6,488 nt of DNA from JASGCK01 sp031430035 (GTDB taxonomy: Bacteria; Pseudomonadota; Gammaproteobacteria; Burkholderiales; Burkholderiaceae_C): NCBI GenBank assembly GCA_031430035.1, contig JANPAS010000080.1:1-6488 (forward strand), in the 5' to 3' direction. Below, piece by piece: positions 1 to 6,230 of the stretch; within the stretch, counting starts at the first letter, position 1, and each line of letters opens with the position of its first letter. The notes under the pieces were generated by a model. The model had not been told where the DNA came from, searched no databases, and saw only the letters and a list, made by a program, of their open reading frames with translations. Both the position numbers and the translations under genes were made by a program.

Positions 1-242
1 GTGCTGGGCAAACCTTGGCAGACCATGCCCAGCGAGTCGCCGACCAAGATGCACTCCACACCGCCCGCATCGGCGACTGCTGCAAAGGTGGCATCGTAGG
101 CCGTGACCATCGTGATCTTTTCGCCGCTTTTATGCAGCGCCTGCAAGCGCGGCAGGCTGATGGGTTTGCGCGGTGCGGTGGGTGTCAGCTTGCCTGCACC
201 ATACACACCCGTGAGTTCAGTGTTTGTTGCTTGAGTTGTCAT
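1..242 (-). CDS. panB: 3-methyl-2-oxobutanoate hydroxymethyltransferase (PanB), N-terminal part, cut by the left edge
   Basis: PanB transfers a hydroxymethyl group from 5,10-methylene-tetrahydrofolate to 2-oxoisovalerate, giving ketopantoate in cytosolic pantothenate/CoA synthesis. About 80 residues are visible and the C-terminal two thirds lie outside the window. From residue 43 the protein reads ITMVTAYDATFAAVADAGG, then ILVGDSLGM (66-73) and QGLPS, matching the start of the PanB TIM barrel. D69 and S70 correspond to E. coli Asp45 and Ser46, which bind metal and substrate. The N-terminus is about 24 residues longer than in E. coli. The start is well fixed: its ATG overlaps the glcF TGA as ATGA, and a GGAGA ribosome site lies 7 nt upstream. 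It is the last visible gene of the operon; panC may follow outside. The family call is firm. Confidence 0.95.
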   Translation of the reverse strand, partial: MTTQATNTELTGVYGAGKLTPTAPRKPISLPRLQALHKSGEKITMVTAYDATFAAVADAGGVECILVGDSLGMVCQGLPS

Positions 243-1474
243 GTTATTTCTCCAGTTGCCAGCGCATCGTCCAGCACTTCAATCCAATGCCGTACAGGCA
301 TCTTAGAGCCGCTTTGCAAATGCGTGATGCAGCCCACGTTGGCGCTAATGATCACATCGGCACTTGGCAAGGCGCTCAGTTTGCGGTCGCGCAAGGTATA
401 GGCAATCTCGGGATTGAGCACCGAATACGTCCCCGCCGAGCCGCAGCACAAATGGGGTTCCAACGCGGAGACCTGGACATCAAATCCGAGCTTGCGCAGA
501 TGCGTCTCCACACCGCCTTTGAGCTGCTGTCCGTGCTGCAAGGTGCAAGGGGGGTGATAGGCGAGCTTGGGCAATTCGCCCGTTACCTTTAATGTTGAAA
601 CAAGCTGTGGCAATAACGCTGGCAATAGCTCACTCAAATCGACCGTCAACTCGCTCACGCGCTTGGCTTTTGCGGCATAGGCAGCGTCATCGGCTAGCAC
701 GTGTCCGTAGTCTTTCACCATCACGCCGCAGCCCGAAGCGTTCATCACAATTGATTCCGCGCCCGCTTCAATCGCAGGCCACCACGCATCGATGTTGGCA
801 CGCATTTGCACCTTCGCCGCGTCTTGGTCATTTAAGTGAAAGTTAATCGCGCCGCAGCACTTGGATGCCGAAAGAACTAACGTTTGAATTCCCGCCGCAT
901 CCAAGACCCTTGCCGTCGCGACATTGATATTGGGCAGCATGGCAGGCTGCACGCAACCCGCCAACATGATGATTTTTCGGGCATGCGTACGCGCTGGCAT
1001 GGCACGCATTTTTTGCTTGGCTGGGATTTTATTTTTAAGGCCGCTTGGCAGTAAGCCTCGCACCATTTGGCCTACGGCCATAGCGGGCGCAAACAAACTT
1101 GAATTCAAACCATGCTTGAGTGCCCCACGCATCAAGCGTTCGGTCAATGGGCGCTCGACTTTGCTGTCAACTATTTTTCTACCAATATCCACCAGATTGC
1201 CGTACTGAACTCCGCTTGGGCAGGTCGATTCGCAATTGCGGCAAGTCAGGCAGCGATCTAAATGCTGCTGCGTCTTGCGAGTGGGCTGCTCGCCCTCCAG
1301 CACTTGTTTGATGAGGTAAATGCGACCACGTGGCCCATCTAACTCGTCACCCAAAAGTTGATAGGTTGGGCAGGTCGCCGTGCAAAACCCGCAATGCACG
1401 CACTTGCCCAAAATGGCTTTGGCAGCTTCGCCGTCCGCGGTGCCGACGAACTCAGGGGCAAGCGTGGTTTGCAT
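239..1474 (-). CDS. glcF: Glycolate oxidase (dehydrogenase) iron-sulfur subunit GlcF
   Basis: GlcF is the electron-transfer subunit of the GlcDEF glycolate dehydrogenase, which oxidises glycolate to glyoxylate and passes electrons towards the respiratory chain at the inner membrane. The 411 residues match the usual length (E. coli about 407). Two ferredoxin-type 4Fe-4S motifs are intact: C25-x2-C28-x2-C31-x3-C35 and C75-x2-C78-x2-C81-x3-C85. Two cysteine-rich CCG domains follow, with GCVQP at 173-177 and CCG at 206-208 for the first, and CCG at 343-345 and GC at 381-382 for the second. The ATG overlaps the panD stop by one base (TAATG), and the TGA overlaps the panB start (ATGA). It is separated from glcE by three genes, which is unusual. 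Related Fe-S subunits (LutA/GlpC type) exist, but the two 4Fe-4S motifs plus two CCG domains, and glcE nearby, favour GlcF. Confidence 0.93.
   Translation of the reverse strand: MQTTLAPEFVGTADGEAAKAILGKCVHCGFCTATCPTYQLLGDELDGPRGRIYLIKQVLEGEQPTRKTQQHLDRCLTCRNCESTCPSGVQYGNLVDIGRKIVDSKVERPLTERLMRGALKHGLNSSLFAPAMAVGQMVRGLLPSGLKNKIPAKQKMRAMPARTHARKIIMLAGCVQPAMLPNINVATARVLDAAGIQTLVLSASKCCGAINFHLNDQDAAKVQMRANIDAWWPAIEAGAESIVMNASGCGVMVKDYGHVLADDAAYAAKAKRVSELTVDLSELLPALLPQLVSTLKVTGELPKLAYHPPCTLQHGQQLKGGVETHLRKLGFDVQVSALEPHLCCGSAGTYSVLNPEIAYTLRDRKLSALPSADVIISANVGCITHLQSGSKMPVRHWIEVLDDALATGEIT
249..253 (-). promoter_or_regulatory. Ribosome binding site of panB
   Basis: On the minus strand GGAGA lies 7 nt before the panB ATG, inside the last codons of glcF. 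It is one of the two clearest Shine-Dalgarno sites in this gene run. It fixes the panB start despite the long N-terminal extension, and lets panB initiate on its own as well as by coupling to glcF. Confidence 0.7.
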
Positions 1475-1854
1475 TACGTCACTTGCAGCGGCACGTGATC
1501 GCGCAGCTCGGTCTGTTGATTCTGATCGTCCACAAATACTAACTTTGGCTTGTGCGTTTTAATCTCAGCGCTATCCAGTCCTGCAAAACTGGCAATGATG
1601 ACGAGATCGCCCACACTCGCTCTACGCGCTGCCGAACCGTTGATGGAAATCATGCCTGAACCACGCTTGCCGCGAATGGCATAGGTGACAAAGCGCTCGC
1701 CATTGTTGATGTTCCAGATGTGAACTTGCTCGTTCTCGGCAATATCAGCCGCGTCCAACAAGTCTTCGTCAATAGCGCAAGAGCCTTCATAGTGCAGCTC
1801 GCACTGGGTGACCGCCACGCGGTGAATTTTGGATTTAAGTAAAGTACGAATCAT
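1474..1854 (-). CDS. panD: Aspartate 1-decarboxylase precursor PanD
   Basis: PanD decarboxylates L-aspartate to beta-alanine, the amine half of pantothenate, in the cytosol. It is a pyruvoyl enzyme made as a proenzyme that cuts itself between Gly24 and Ser25. The 126-residue protein starts MIRTLLKSKIHRV and carries the cleavage site HYEGSCAID at 21-29. K9, H11, R54, T57, Y58 and N72 sit at the same positions as the E. coli active-site and processing residues. Length matches the family (126 in E. coli). The ATG overlaps the phoD-like stop as ATGA, and the TAA overlaps the glcF start. No clear ribosome site precedes it, so translation probably depends on ribosomes finishing the upstream gene. 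With panB two genes downstream, the operon supplies both pantothenate precursors. The identification is very secure. Confidence 0.98.
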   Translation of the reverse strand: MIRTLLKSKIHRVAVTQCELHYEGSCAIDEDLLDAADIAENEQVHIWNINNGERFVTYAIRGKRGSGMISINGSAARRASVGDLVIIASFAGLDSAEIKTHKPKLVFVDDQNQQTELRDHVPLQVT

Positions 1855-3389
1855 GAAAGGATTTTAATGTTTGGCATTCGATCTTGGACTTCAAACTTAG
1901 CCAGCGTTTGAATGGTGGAGTTTTCGCTCACAATCGCCTCCATACCGCGCAGTTCAATTTGCATTTTTTGATGTTCGAGCTGCACCAGGCCATACCCACG
2001 GCGATGACGCTCGGTATACAAACAATCTGGGGATAACGCCTTCATCTCCTCGGCGGTCACCGGGCCAAATGATGGGGTCGTCACGCTTGTCATCACAAAT
2101 TCAGGCACGGCATAGTTTTGTTGTTTCACATGACTGACCCAGTTTTGGTGAATATCACCACCAAAAATGATGGGGTTTCTTGTCTGATTTTTCTGCAAAT
2201 CATTCAACAAGCGTGTGCGACTGGCAGGATAGCCATCCCATCCATCGCTCCAGGCGGATCCCCCAAAAACAGGCAACATGTACTGCGACATGACCGTTGT
2301 CTGGGCTAGTAGATTCCAGCGGTAGGCTTGAGAGGTTTTAAGTTGCTCATCCAACCAGCGCTCTTGCTCTTTGCCCAACATCGTCCGCTCTGGATTTTCC
2401 CAGTCTGCGCATTCCGCAGGCTTAAAAGCTTTCGCGATACCACAATCAACGTGCGCAGATCGATACTGCCGCATATCAAGCAGATAAAAACGAGCCAAAT
2501 CCCCCCAAGAAACTGCACTATAGATACGAGTTTCTGCTCCGCGCTCTACCAGCCCAGCAACGCCTGCGGTCAATGCTTTAGCTGACACGGGCATGTGCTC
2601 ATACCAAGCTTGATAACCCCAGCTCATATGGCGCGCGGTGCGTCCAGTCTCGCCAGCTCGAACAGGTCCACCCGCGTAATCATTCAACACCTCGTGGTCA
2701 TCCCAAATCACAAGCCAAGGGCAAGCTGCATGCATAGCTTGCAAGTGCGCATCTGATTTGGCTAGTTCATAAAGCGAGCGATAGTCGGCGAGTGTTCGTG
2801 CTGCATAAGCCCAAGTGCCACGCGGCGGATTGACTGTTGCACCCATCTCATAGATGTAATCACCTAAAAATAAAACGAGATCCGGGTTGTCGCGCAGCAT
2901 GTGTGCGTAGGCGGTAAACGCGCCCGAGTGGTAACGTTGACAAGAGGCGACAGCGATCTTGAGCGTATTCACATTGGCACCCATCGCAGGCGCTGTTCTT
3001 GTTTTTCCAACAGCACTTTGATAATTACCGACCCGAAACCGATAAAAATAAGTCTGATTGCTTTGCAATCCCTCAGGTTCGACATGCACGCTATGCGCCA
3101 GTTGAGGGAGCGCGACGGCTTCGCCAGAGTGCTGCACCACTGCAAAATCTGGCTGGGTCGACAACTCCCAACGTACCGCTATAGGCGTCTCGCTCCAAGG
3201 GTTTCGCATCGGATTCAAAGGGAGTAAGCGCGTCCATAGCGCCACAGAGTTATGCGTGGGCGAGCCACTGGCAACGCCAAGTGAAAACGGGTCTTTTTCA
3301 AACGATGGGCTTTGCGCCCGAGCCGCGCCAAGCCAAGCACCCGCAGGGCTTAGCGCAAGCTTAATCCATTCGCGACGTTGCAAATTCAT
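1851..3389 (-). CDS. phoD: PhoD-like alkaline phosphatase/phosphodiesterase with Tat signal
   Basis: This is a PhoD-family metallophosphoesterase, expected to hydrolyse phosphate mono- or diesters outside the cytoplasm and release phosphate. The N-terminus has a twin-arginine motif (QRREWIK, R5-R6), a short hydrophobic stretch and a likely cleavage site after ARA (residue 25), so the folded, metal-loaded enzyme is probably exported by Tat. A PhoD N-terminal beta domain spans about 31-133 (FSLGVASGSPT...VALWTRL). The catalytic domain follows: ASC at 148-150, FLGDYIYE at 174-181 (D177, Y180), WDDHEVLNDY at 229-238, and GGDIHQNW at 410-417. These match the metal-binding Cys, Asp, Tyr, Asn and His positions of the family. 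The 512-residue length is normal. It starts 4 nt after the aldolase-like gene and overlaps panD by 4 nt. A periplasmic phosphatase inside a cytosolic metabolic operon is odd. Its substrate cannot be told from sequence. Confidence 0.93.
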   Translation of the reverse strand: MNLQRREWIKLALSPAGAWLGAARAQSPSFEKDPFSLGVASGSPTHNSVALWTRLLPLNPMRNPWSETPIAVRWELSTQPDFAVVQHSGEAVALPQLAHSVHVEPEGLQSNQTYFYRFRVGNYQSAVGKTRTAPAMGANVNTLKIAVASCQRYHSGAFTAYAHMLRDNPDLVLFLGDYIYEMGATVNPPRGTWAYAARTLADYRSLYELAKSDAHLQAMHAACPWLVIWDDHEVLNDYAGGPVRAGETGRTARHMSWGYQAWYEHMPVSAKALTAGVAGLVERGAETRIYSAVSWGDLARFYLLDMRQYRSAHVDCGIAKAFKPAECADWENPERTMLGKEQERWLDEQLKTSQAYRWNLLAQTTVMSQYMLPVFGGSAWSDGWDGYPASRTRLLNDLQKNQTRNPIIFGGDIHQNWVSHVKQQNYAVPEFVMTSVTTPSFGPVTAEEMKALSPDCLYTERHRRGYGLVQLEHQKMQIELRGMEAIVSENSTIQTLAKFEVQDRMPNIKILS

Positions 3390-3393
3390 CTTT

Positions 3394-4221
3394 TTAATCC
3401 AAAAAGTCGGGGTTCTCTTTTAGCGCTCGTGCATACAGTAATTGAAACTGAAACCAGCCCGAATACTCTGTGCCCACCACGCCGTAGGCTTGTTCACGCG
3501 CGGCTTGTGGCACTTCACGCAGTGGCTGTCCATTGGCTGCCGCGTGTGCCAAGAGTTCGACTTGGCAGTTGCGCTCCATACTGATGTAAAACCATGCCGC
3601 TGATTCAATCGAACCGCCCGTTGTGAGCAGTCCATGGTTGCGCAGCACGGCGGCTTTGTTTTTGCCAAGCGCCTGCGCAATGCGTACGCCTTCTTCTAAA
3701 TCCAGCACCACACCGCCGTAGTCGTCGTACAGCACGTGGTCGTTGTAAAAGGCGCAGGCATCTTGGCTAATCATCGACAACGGCTTGCCCAGCATGGAGA
3801 ACGCGCGGCCATGAATGCCGTGCGTGTGCGCTGCCGCCATCACATCGGGGCGTGCTTCGTGAATGCGTGAGTGAATCGCGAACGCGGCGCGATTGAGCGG
3901 ATGCGTGCCTTCGACGATGTTGCCGTGGTGATCGACGCGAATCAAATTGCTGACCTTGACTTGGCTGAAATGCACCCCAAACGGATTGACCCAAAAGGTG
4001 GTTGGGTCGCCAGGGTCGCGCACCGTGATGTGCCCCGCTGCGCCTTCGTCTAAACCAAAGCGCGAGAAGATGCGAAAGCTCGCCGCCAGGCGTTGTTTGC
4101 GGTGCAAGCGCTCGTCCGCTACGTTGGTGAATGTGGGTGGCATCGGCATAGCATTGCCTGCGCCGCCAACAGCGGCTCCAGCGGTACTGACGATGGAATT
4201 AGTAGTTGCTGTGGTGCTCAT
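3394..4221 (-). CDS. Class II aldolase/adducin family protein
   Basis: The 275-residue protein has the class II (zinc) aldolase/adducin fold, cytosolic. Zinc ligands are visible as H132 and H134 (AAHTHGIHGRAFS) and H196 (LRNHGLLT). EGAAGHITVRDP at 59-70 is the typical substrate-pocket loop. Aligned to fuculose-1-phosphate aldolase through the RPD motif at 124-126, the catalytic Glu73 falls on A113 (NRAAFAIH), so an ordinary aldol cleavage mechanism is doubtful. Many uncharacterised family members share this. Residues 2-24 are Ala/Gly/Thr-rich and look disordered. The start is backed by AAAGGA 7 nt upstream; an internal ATG at 4149 lacks such a site. It begins 2 nt after glcE and ends 4 nt before the phoD-like gene. 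The substrate is unknown. A class II aldolase releasing glycolaldehyde would fit a glycolate operon, but that is speculation. Confidence 0.92.
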   Translation of the reverse strand: MSTTATTNSIVSTAGAAVGGAGNAMPMPPTFTNVADERLHRKQRLAASFRIFSRFGLDEGAAGHITVRDPGDPTTFWVNPFGVHFSQVKVSNLIRVDHHGNIVEGTHPLNRAAFAIHSRIHEARPDVMAAAHTHGIHGRAFSMLGKPLSMISQDACAFYNDHVLYDDYGGVVLDLEEGVRIAQALGKNKAAVLRNHGLLTTGGSIESAAWFYISMERNCQVELLAHAAANGQPLREVPQAAREQAYGVVGTEYSGWFQFQLLYARALKENPDFLD

Positions 4222-4223
4222 TT

Positions 4224-5402
4224 TTAAATCCTTTGTGTATTAAAAACTTGGTGAGGGTCAAGCTGCTCGCGCAGGTTTTGGTTGATTTTTACCAGCACAG
4301 GCGAGAATGGCTGGAATGCGCCGTTTAGCTTATCGACCTGCAGGCCAGATTTACTGGACTTGAACAAGACTGCATGCCCGCCAGCCTTGCTGGCTATGGC
4401 TTGCAGGGCAGTACCTTCTGCAGCACTTGCCCATAGCCATCTCTGGGCGCCCTGCCATTCCACAAGCTGCGGATAGGGCAGTTCCAGCTCGGGGGTGGCA
4501 GCCGCAACTGACAAGCGCCACAAACATAAATCATCAGTTGATGGGGTAAAAAATGACATGGCGTGGTTATTCGCCGAGCGCCACACAGCGGGGCTACCCT
4601 CGCTTGGCAGAGCATAGCCCTTGTGGTCTGCCACCAACTTGCTACTCGCCGAATCGACCGCCGCTTTTGCACCGCGCAGCCGCACGAAGAGCGCATTTCT
4701 ACCCAGCGCAGAGCCGCGCCCATCAACCCACGCCGTGCTATTGATGGGCAGGGGCTGACTGCGCCAGCGGTTCATCATCGCAAGTGCATCCGCTTGCGTC
4801 ACGTCAAAGCCAATCGTCGCGTCGCCAACTGGTACAGGCAGCACCTTGAGCGAGACTTCGGTGATGAGCGCGAGCGTACCCATCGAACCCGCCATCAAAC
4901 GACTCACGTCGTAGCCTGCTACGTTTTTCATCACCGTGCCGCCGAAGTTCAAAACCTCGCCCGCGCCATTGACGATTTGAATGCCAAGAATGTGATCGCG
5001 CACGGAGCCGAGGGTCGCACGCGCCGCGCCCGAAAGGCCGCTGGCAACCATGCCGCCGACGGTTGCCTGCGAAGCCCCCTCACCCCTGCCCTCTCCCACG
5101 AGGGGAGAGGGGGAGAAACTTGGCGGCTCAAAGGGCAAATATTGATTCTTCTCGAGCAAAGCCGCCTCTAACTCGGCCAGCGGTGTGCCCGTGCGGACAG
5201 TGACGACTAACTCACTAGGTTCGTAGCTGCTAATGCCGCTATGGGTGCGCGTATCGAGCACCGCAGAATTACCTAGCGCATTACCGTAAAAATCTTTTGA
5301 GCCGCCACCGCGAATACGAAGGACTTGTTTGGCACTGCGAGCCATATTGATTTGATCCATCAAGTGGCGCAGGGATGGCGATTGAGACGTTTGAATATCC
5401 AT
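4224..5402 (-). CDS. glcE: Glycolate oxidase FAD-binding subunit GlcE
   Basis: GlcE is the second FAD-binding (PCMH-type) subunit of the GlcDEF glycolate dehydrogenase. From the ATG at 5402 it has 392 residues, longer than E. coli GlcE (350). The FAD-binding signature is clear: RGGGSKDFYG (31-40), ELVVTVRTGTPLAELEAAL (64-82), ATVGGMVASGLSG (113-125), GSVRDHILG (132-140) and VMKNVAGYDVSRLMAGSMG (157-175). The C-terminus ends LDPHQVFNTQRI, matching the E. coli LDPCGVFNPGRM end. Residues about 95-111 form a Gly/Ser/Pro/Glu-rich insert encoded by a REP-like palindrome. An in-frame TTG at 5432 with AAGG 4 nt upstream would add 10 residues; homology does not need them, but it cannot be excluded. 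It is first in the operon, 2 nt before the aldolase-like gene. The partner glcD is not in the window. Confidence 0.93.
   Translation of the reverse strand: MDIQTSQSPSLRHLMDQINMARSAKQVLRIRGGGSKDFYGNALGNSAVLDTRTHSGISSYEPSELVVTVRTGTPLAELEAALLEKNQYLPFEPPSFSPSPLVGEGRGEGASQATVGGMVASGLSGAARATLGSVRDHILGIQIVNGAGEVLNFGGTVMKNVAGYDVSRLMAGSMGTLALITEVSLKVLPVPVGDATIGFDVTQADALAMMNRWRSQPLPINSTAWVDGRGSALGRNALFVRLRGAKAAVDSASSKLVADHKGYALPSEGSPAVWRSANNHAMSFFTPSTDDLCLWRLSVAAATPELELPYPQLVEWQGAQRWLWASAAEGTALQAIASKAGGHAVLFKSSKSGLQVDKLNGAFQPFSPVLVKINQNLREQLDPHQVFNTQRI
4229..4234 (-). promoter_or_regulatory. Ribosome binding site of the class II aldolase-family gene
   Basis: On the minus strand AAAGGA lies 7 nt before the ATG at 4221, within the last codons of glcE. 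It supports the long, low-complexity N-terminus over the internal ATG at 4149. Confidence 0.65.
5075..5115. repeat. REP-like GC-rich palindromic element inside glcE
   Basis: On the plus strand an arm CCCTCTCCC (5089-5097) and its exact complement GGGAGAGGG (5103-5111) form a 9-bp stem with a 5-nt loop. A CCCCCTCACCCCTG leader lies on the left and GGAG on the right. This leader-plus-hairpin layout is that of a short palindromic repeat scattered between genes in many beta- and gammaproteobacteria; that statement is from memory, not a search. Here it is in frame within glcE and encodes SPSPLVGEGRGEGAS. Compared with E. coli GlcE the region between EPP and the ATVGGM motif is about 12-13 residues longer, close to the element's length. 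Only this copy is seen in the window. Confidence 0.7.
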
Positions 5403-5443
5403 AGGGCAATGGTAATGCGAACAGAGGATCAATTCGCCTTAAG
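5403..5443. promoter_or_regulatory. Short divergent intergenic region between glcE and the TSUP gene
   Basis: These 41 bp (11 bp if glcE starts at the TTG at 5432) are all that separates two divergent genes. Promoters for both must lie here or reach into the opposite gene's 5' end. I looked for -35/-10 pairs on both strands and found none convincing. AAGGCG at 5436-5441 (minus strand) could be a ribosome site for the TTG start. GAGGA at 5424-5428 (plus strand) is 15 nt from the TSUP ATG, too far for a normal site. Confidence 0.4.
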
Positions 5444-6208
5444 ATGATGCCCATGTTTGAAATCCCGCTCCTCGTTTTCCTCTGCATCGCCTTGGCGTAT
5501 CTTGTTTTGGGTATCACGGGTTTTGGCTCGGCACTCATTGCTGTGCCATTACTTCTGCAATGGATGCCGCTTGGCGAGGCTGTGCCGCTGGTGCTGTGGC
5601 TCGATGTGATCGCGCTTGTGGTGTTCAACTCGCTCAATCTCAAACACATTGACTGGCCGATTTGGAAACAAATGTTGCCTAGCATTGTGGTGGGCATTGT
5701 GTCGGCTGCGCTGGTCGTCAGGTTTTGGGCACTCCCCGTACATTGGCTCTTGCTACTGCTGGGGGCTTACATCATTTGGTTTGGCGCGTCTAAATTGCGA
5801 GCGGAGTTCAAACCTGCCGATCTAAAGCCGAGCGCCGCCGAACATGGGTTTTGGAGTGTCGCTCCTTTTGGCTGGTTGGCAGGTGTTATTGAAACGCTGT
5901 TTGGCACTTGCGGTCCTTTGGTCGCCACGGGTATCTTGCGCCAGAGCACGAATATGAATTTGTTCAAAGCCACAATGTCCGCCGTCATGCTACCAACGGC
6001 CTTGATGGCGCTATCAACTTACGTAGTGGCTGGAACGCGTTCGGATGGCGAGTTCATGCGTGCTCTATGGCTAACGCCTGTGGCGATTGTCTTCGTTTGG
6101 GTGGGTAATTTTTTAGGTAGAAAAGTTCCACAGCCCATTGTCAGGCGTGTTGTCTTCGGCTTACTCATTGCCAGTGGTTTTGTACTAATGGCTAAGGCGC
6201 TGCGCTAA
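5444..6208 (+). CDS. TSUP family transporter (sulfite exporter TauE/SafE family)
   Basis: A 254-residue integral inner-membrane protein with about eight hydrophobic segments (roughly 7-37, 46-64, 76-93, 100-117, 137-165, 174-197, 206-225, 232-250). The two half-repeats each carry the family signature: GITGFGSALIAVPLL at 23-37 and AGVIETLFGTCGPLVATGIL at 146-165. TSUP proteins move small anions such as sulfite, sulfoacetate or other organic acids; the substrate here is not visible in sequence. The start is uncertain among ATGs at 5444, 5447 and 5453, since no good ribosome site precedes any of them. All keep the first membrane segment intact. It is transcribed away from the glcE operon with a very short shared upstream region, and it converges on a cupin gene 22 bp downstream. 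A role in moving glycolate or a related acid is only a guess from position. Confidence 0.88.
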   Translation: MMPMFEIPLLVFLCIALAYLVLGITGFGSALIAVPLLLQWMPLGEAVPLVLWLDVIALVVFNSLNLKHIDWPIWKQMLPSIVVGIVSAALVVRFWALPVHWLLLLLGAYIIWFGASKLRAEFKPADLKPSAAEHGFWSVAPFGWLAGVIETLFGTCGPLVATGILRQSTNMNLFKATMSAVMLPTALMALSTYVVAGTRSDGEFMRALWLTPVAIVFVWVGNFLGRKVPQPIVRRVVFGLLIASGFVLMAKALR

Positions 6209-6230
6209 TTTGCAGCAAAACTACCAAGAA

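Noticed and set aside
15..846. Plus-strand open frames opposite panB and glcF
   Set aside because: They mirror two firmly identified genes, lack ribosome sites and family features, and overlap one another.
1851..3389. Slightly lower GC in the phoD-like gene as a sign of recent transfer
   Set aside because: Hand counts of a few lines gave roughly 47-55% against about 55-57% in the aldolase-family gene; the sample is too small and the difference too modest.
4147..4149. Internal ATG as the true start of the aldolase-family gene
   Set aside because: It would remove the low-complexity N-terminus, but no ribosome site precedes it, while the upstream ATG has AAAGGA at good spacing.
3394..4221. Naming the aldolase-family gene fucA or araD
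   Set aside because: The fold and zinc histidines fit, but the catalytic Glu is absent and the gene lacks sugar-pathway neighbours.
4563..5171. A 202-codon plus-strand open frame opposite glcE
   Set aside because: Its product has no recognisable domain and is rich in Arg, His and Ala, as expected for the antisense of a GC-rich gene. glcE on the other strand is clearly real.
5344..5443. Candidate sigma70 promoter for the TSUP gene (TTGAAT, 16 bp, TAATGC)
   Set aside because: The -10 matches the consensus poorly (2 of 6) and lies over glcE codons; chance occurrence is likely.
6199..6216. Possible terminator hairpin between the TSUP and cupin genes
   Set aside because: The stem is only 5 bp (GCTGC/GCAGC) with an 8-nt loop, overlaps the TSUP stop codon, and has no T-run after it on the plus strand; on the minus strand the T-run precedes it.
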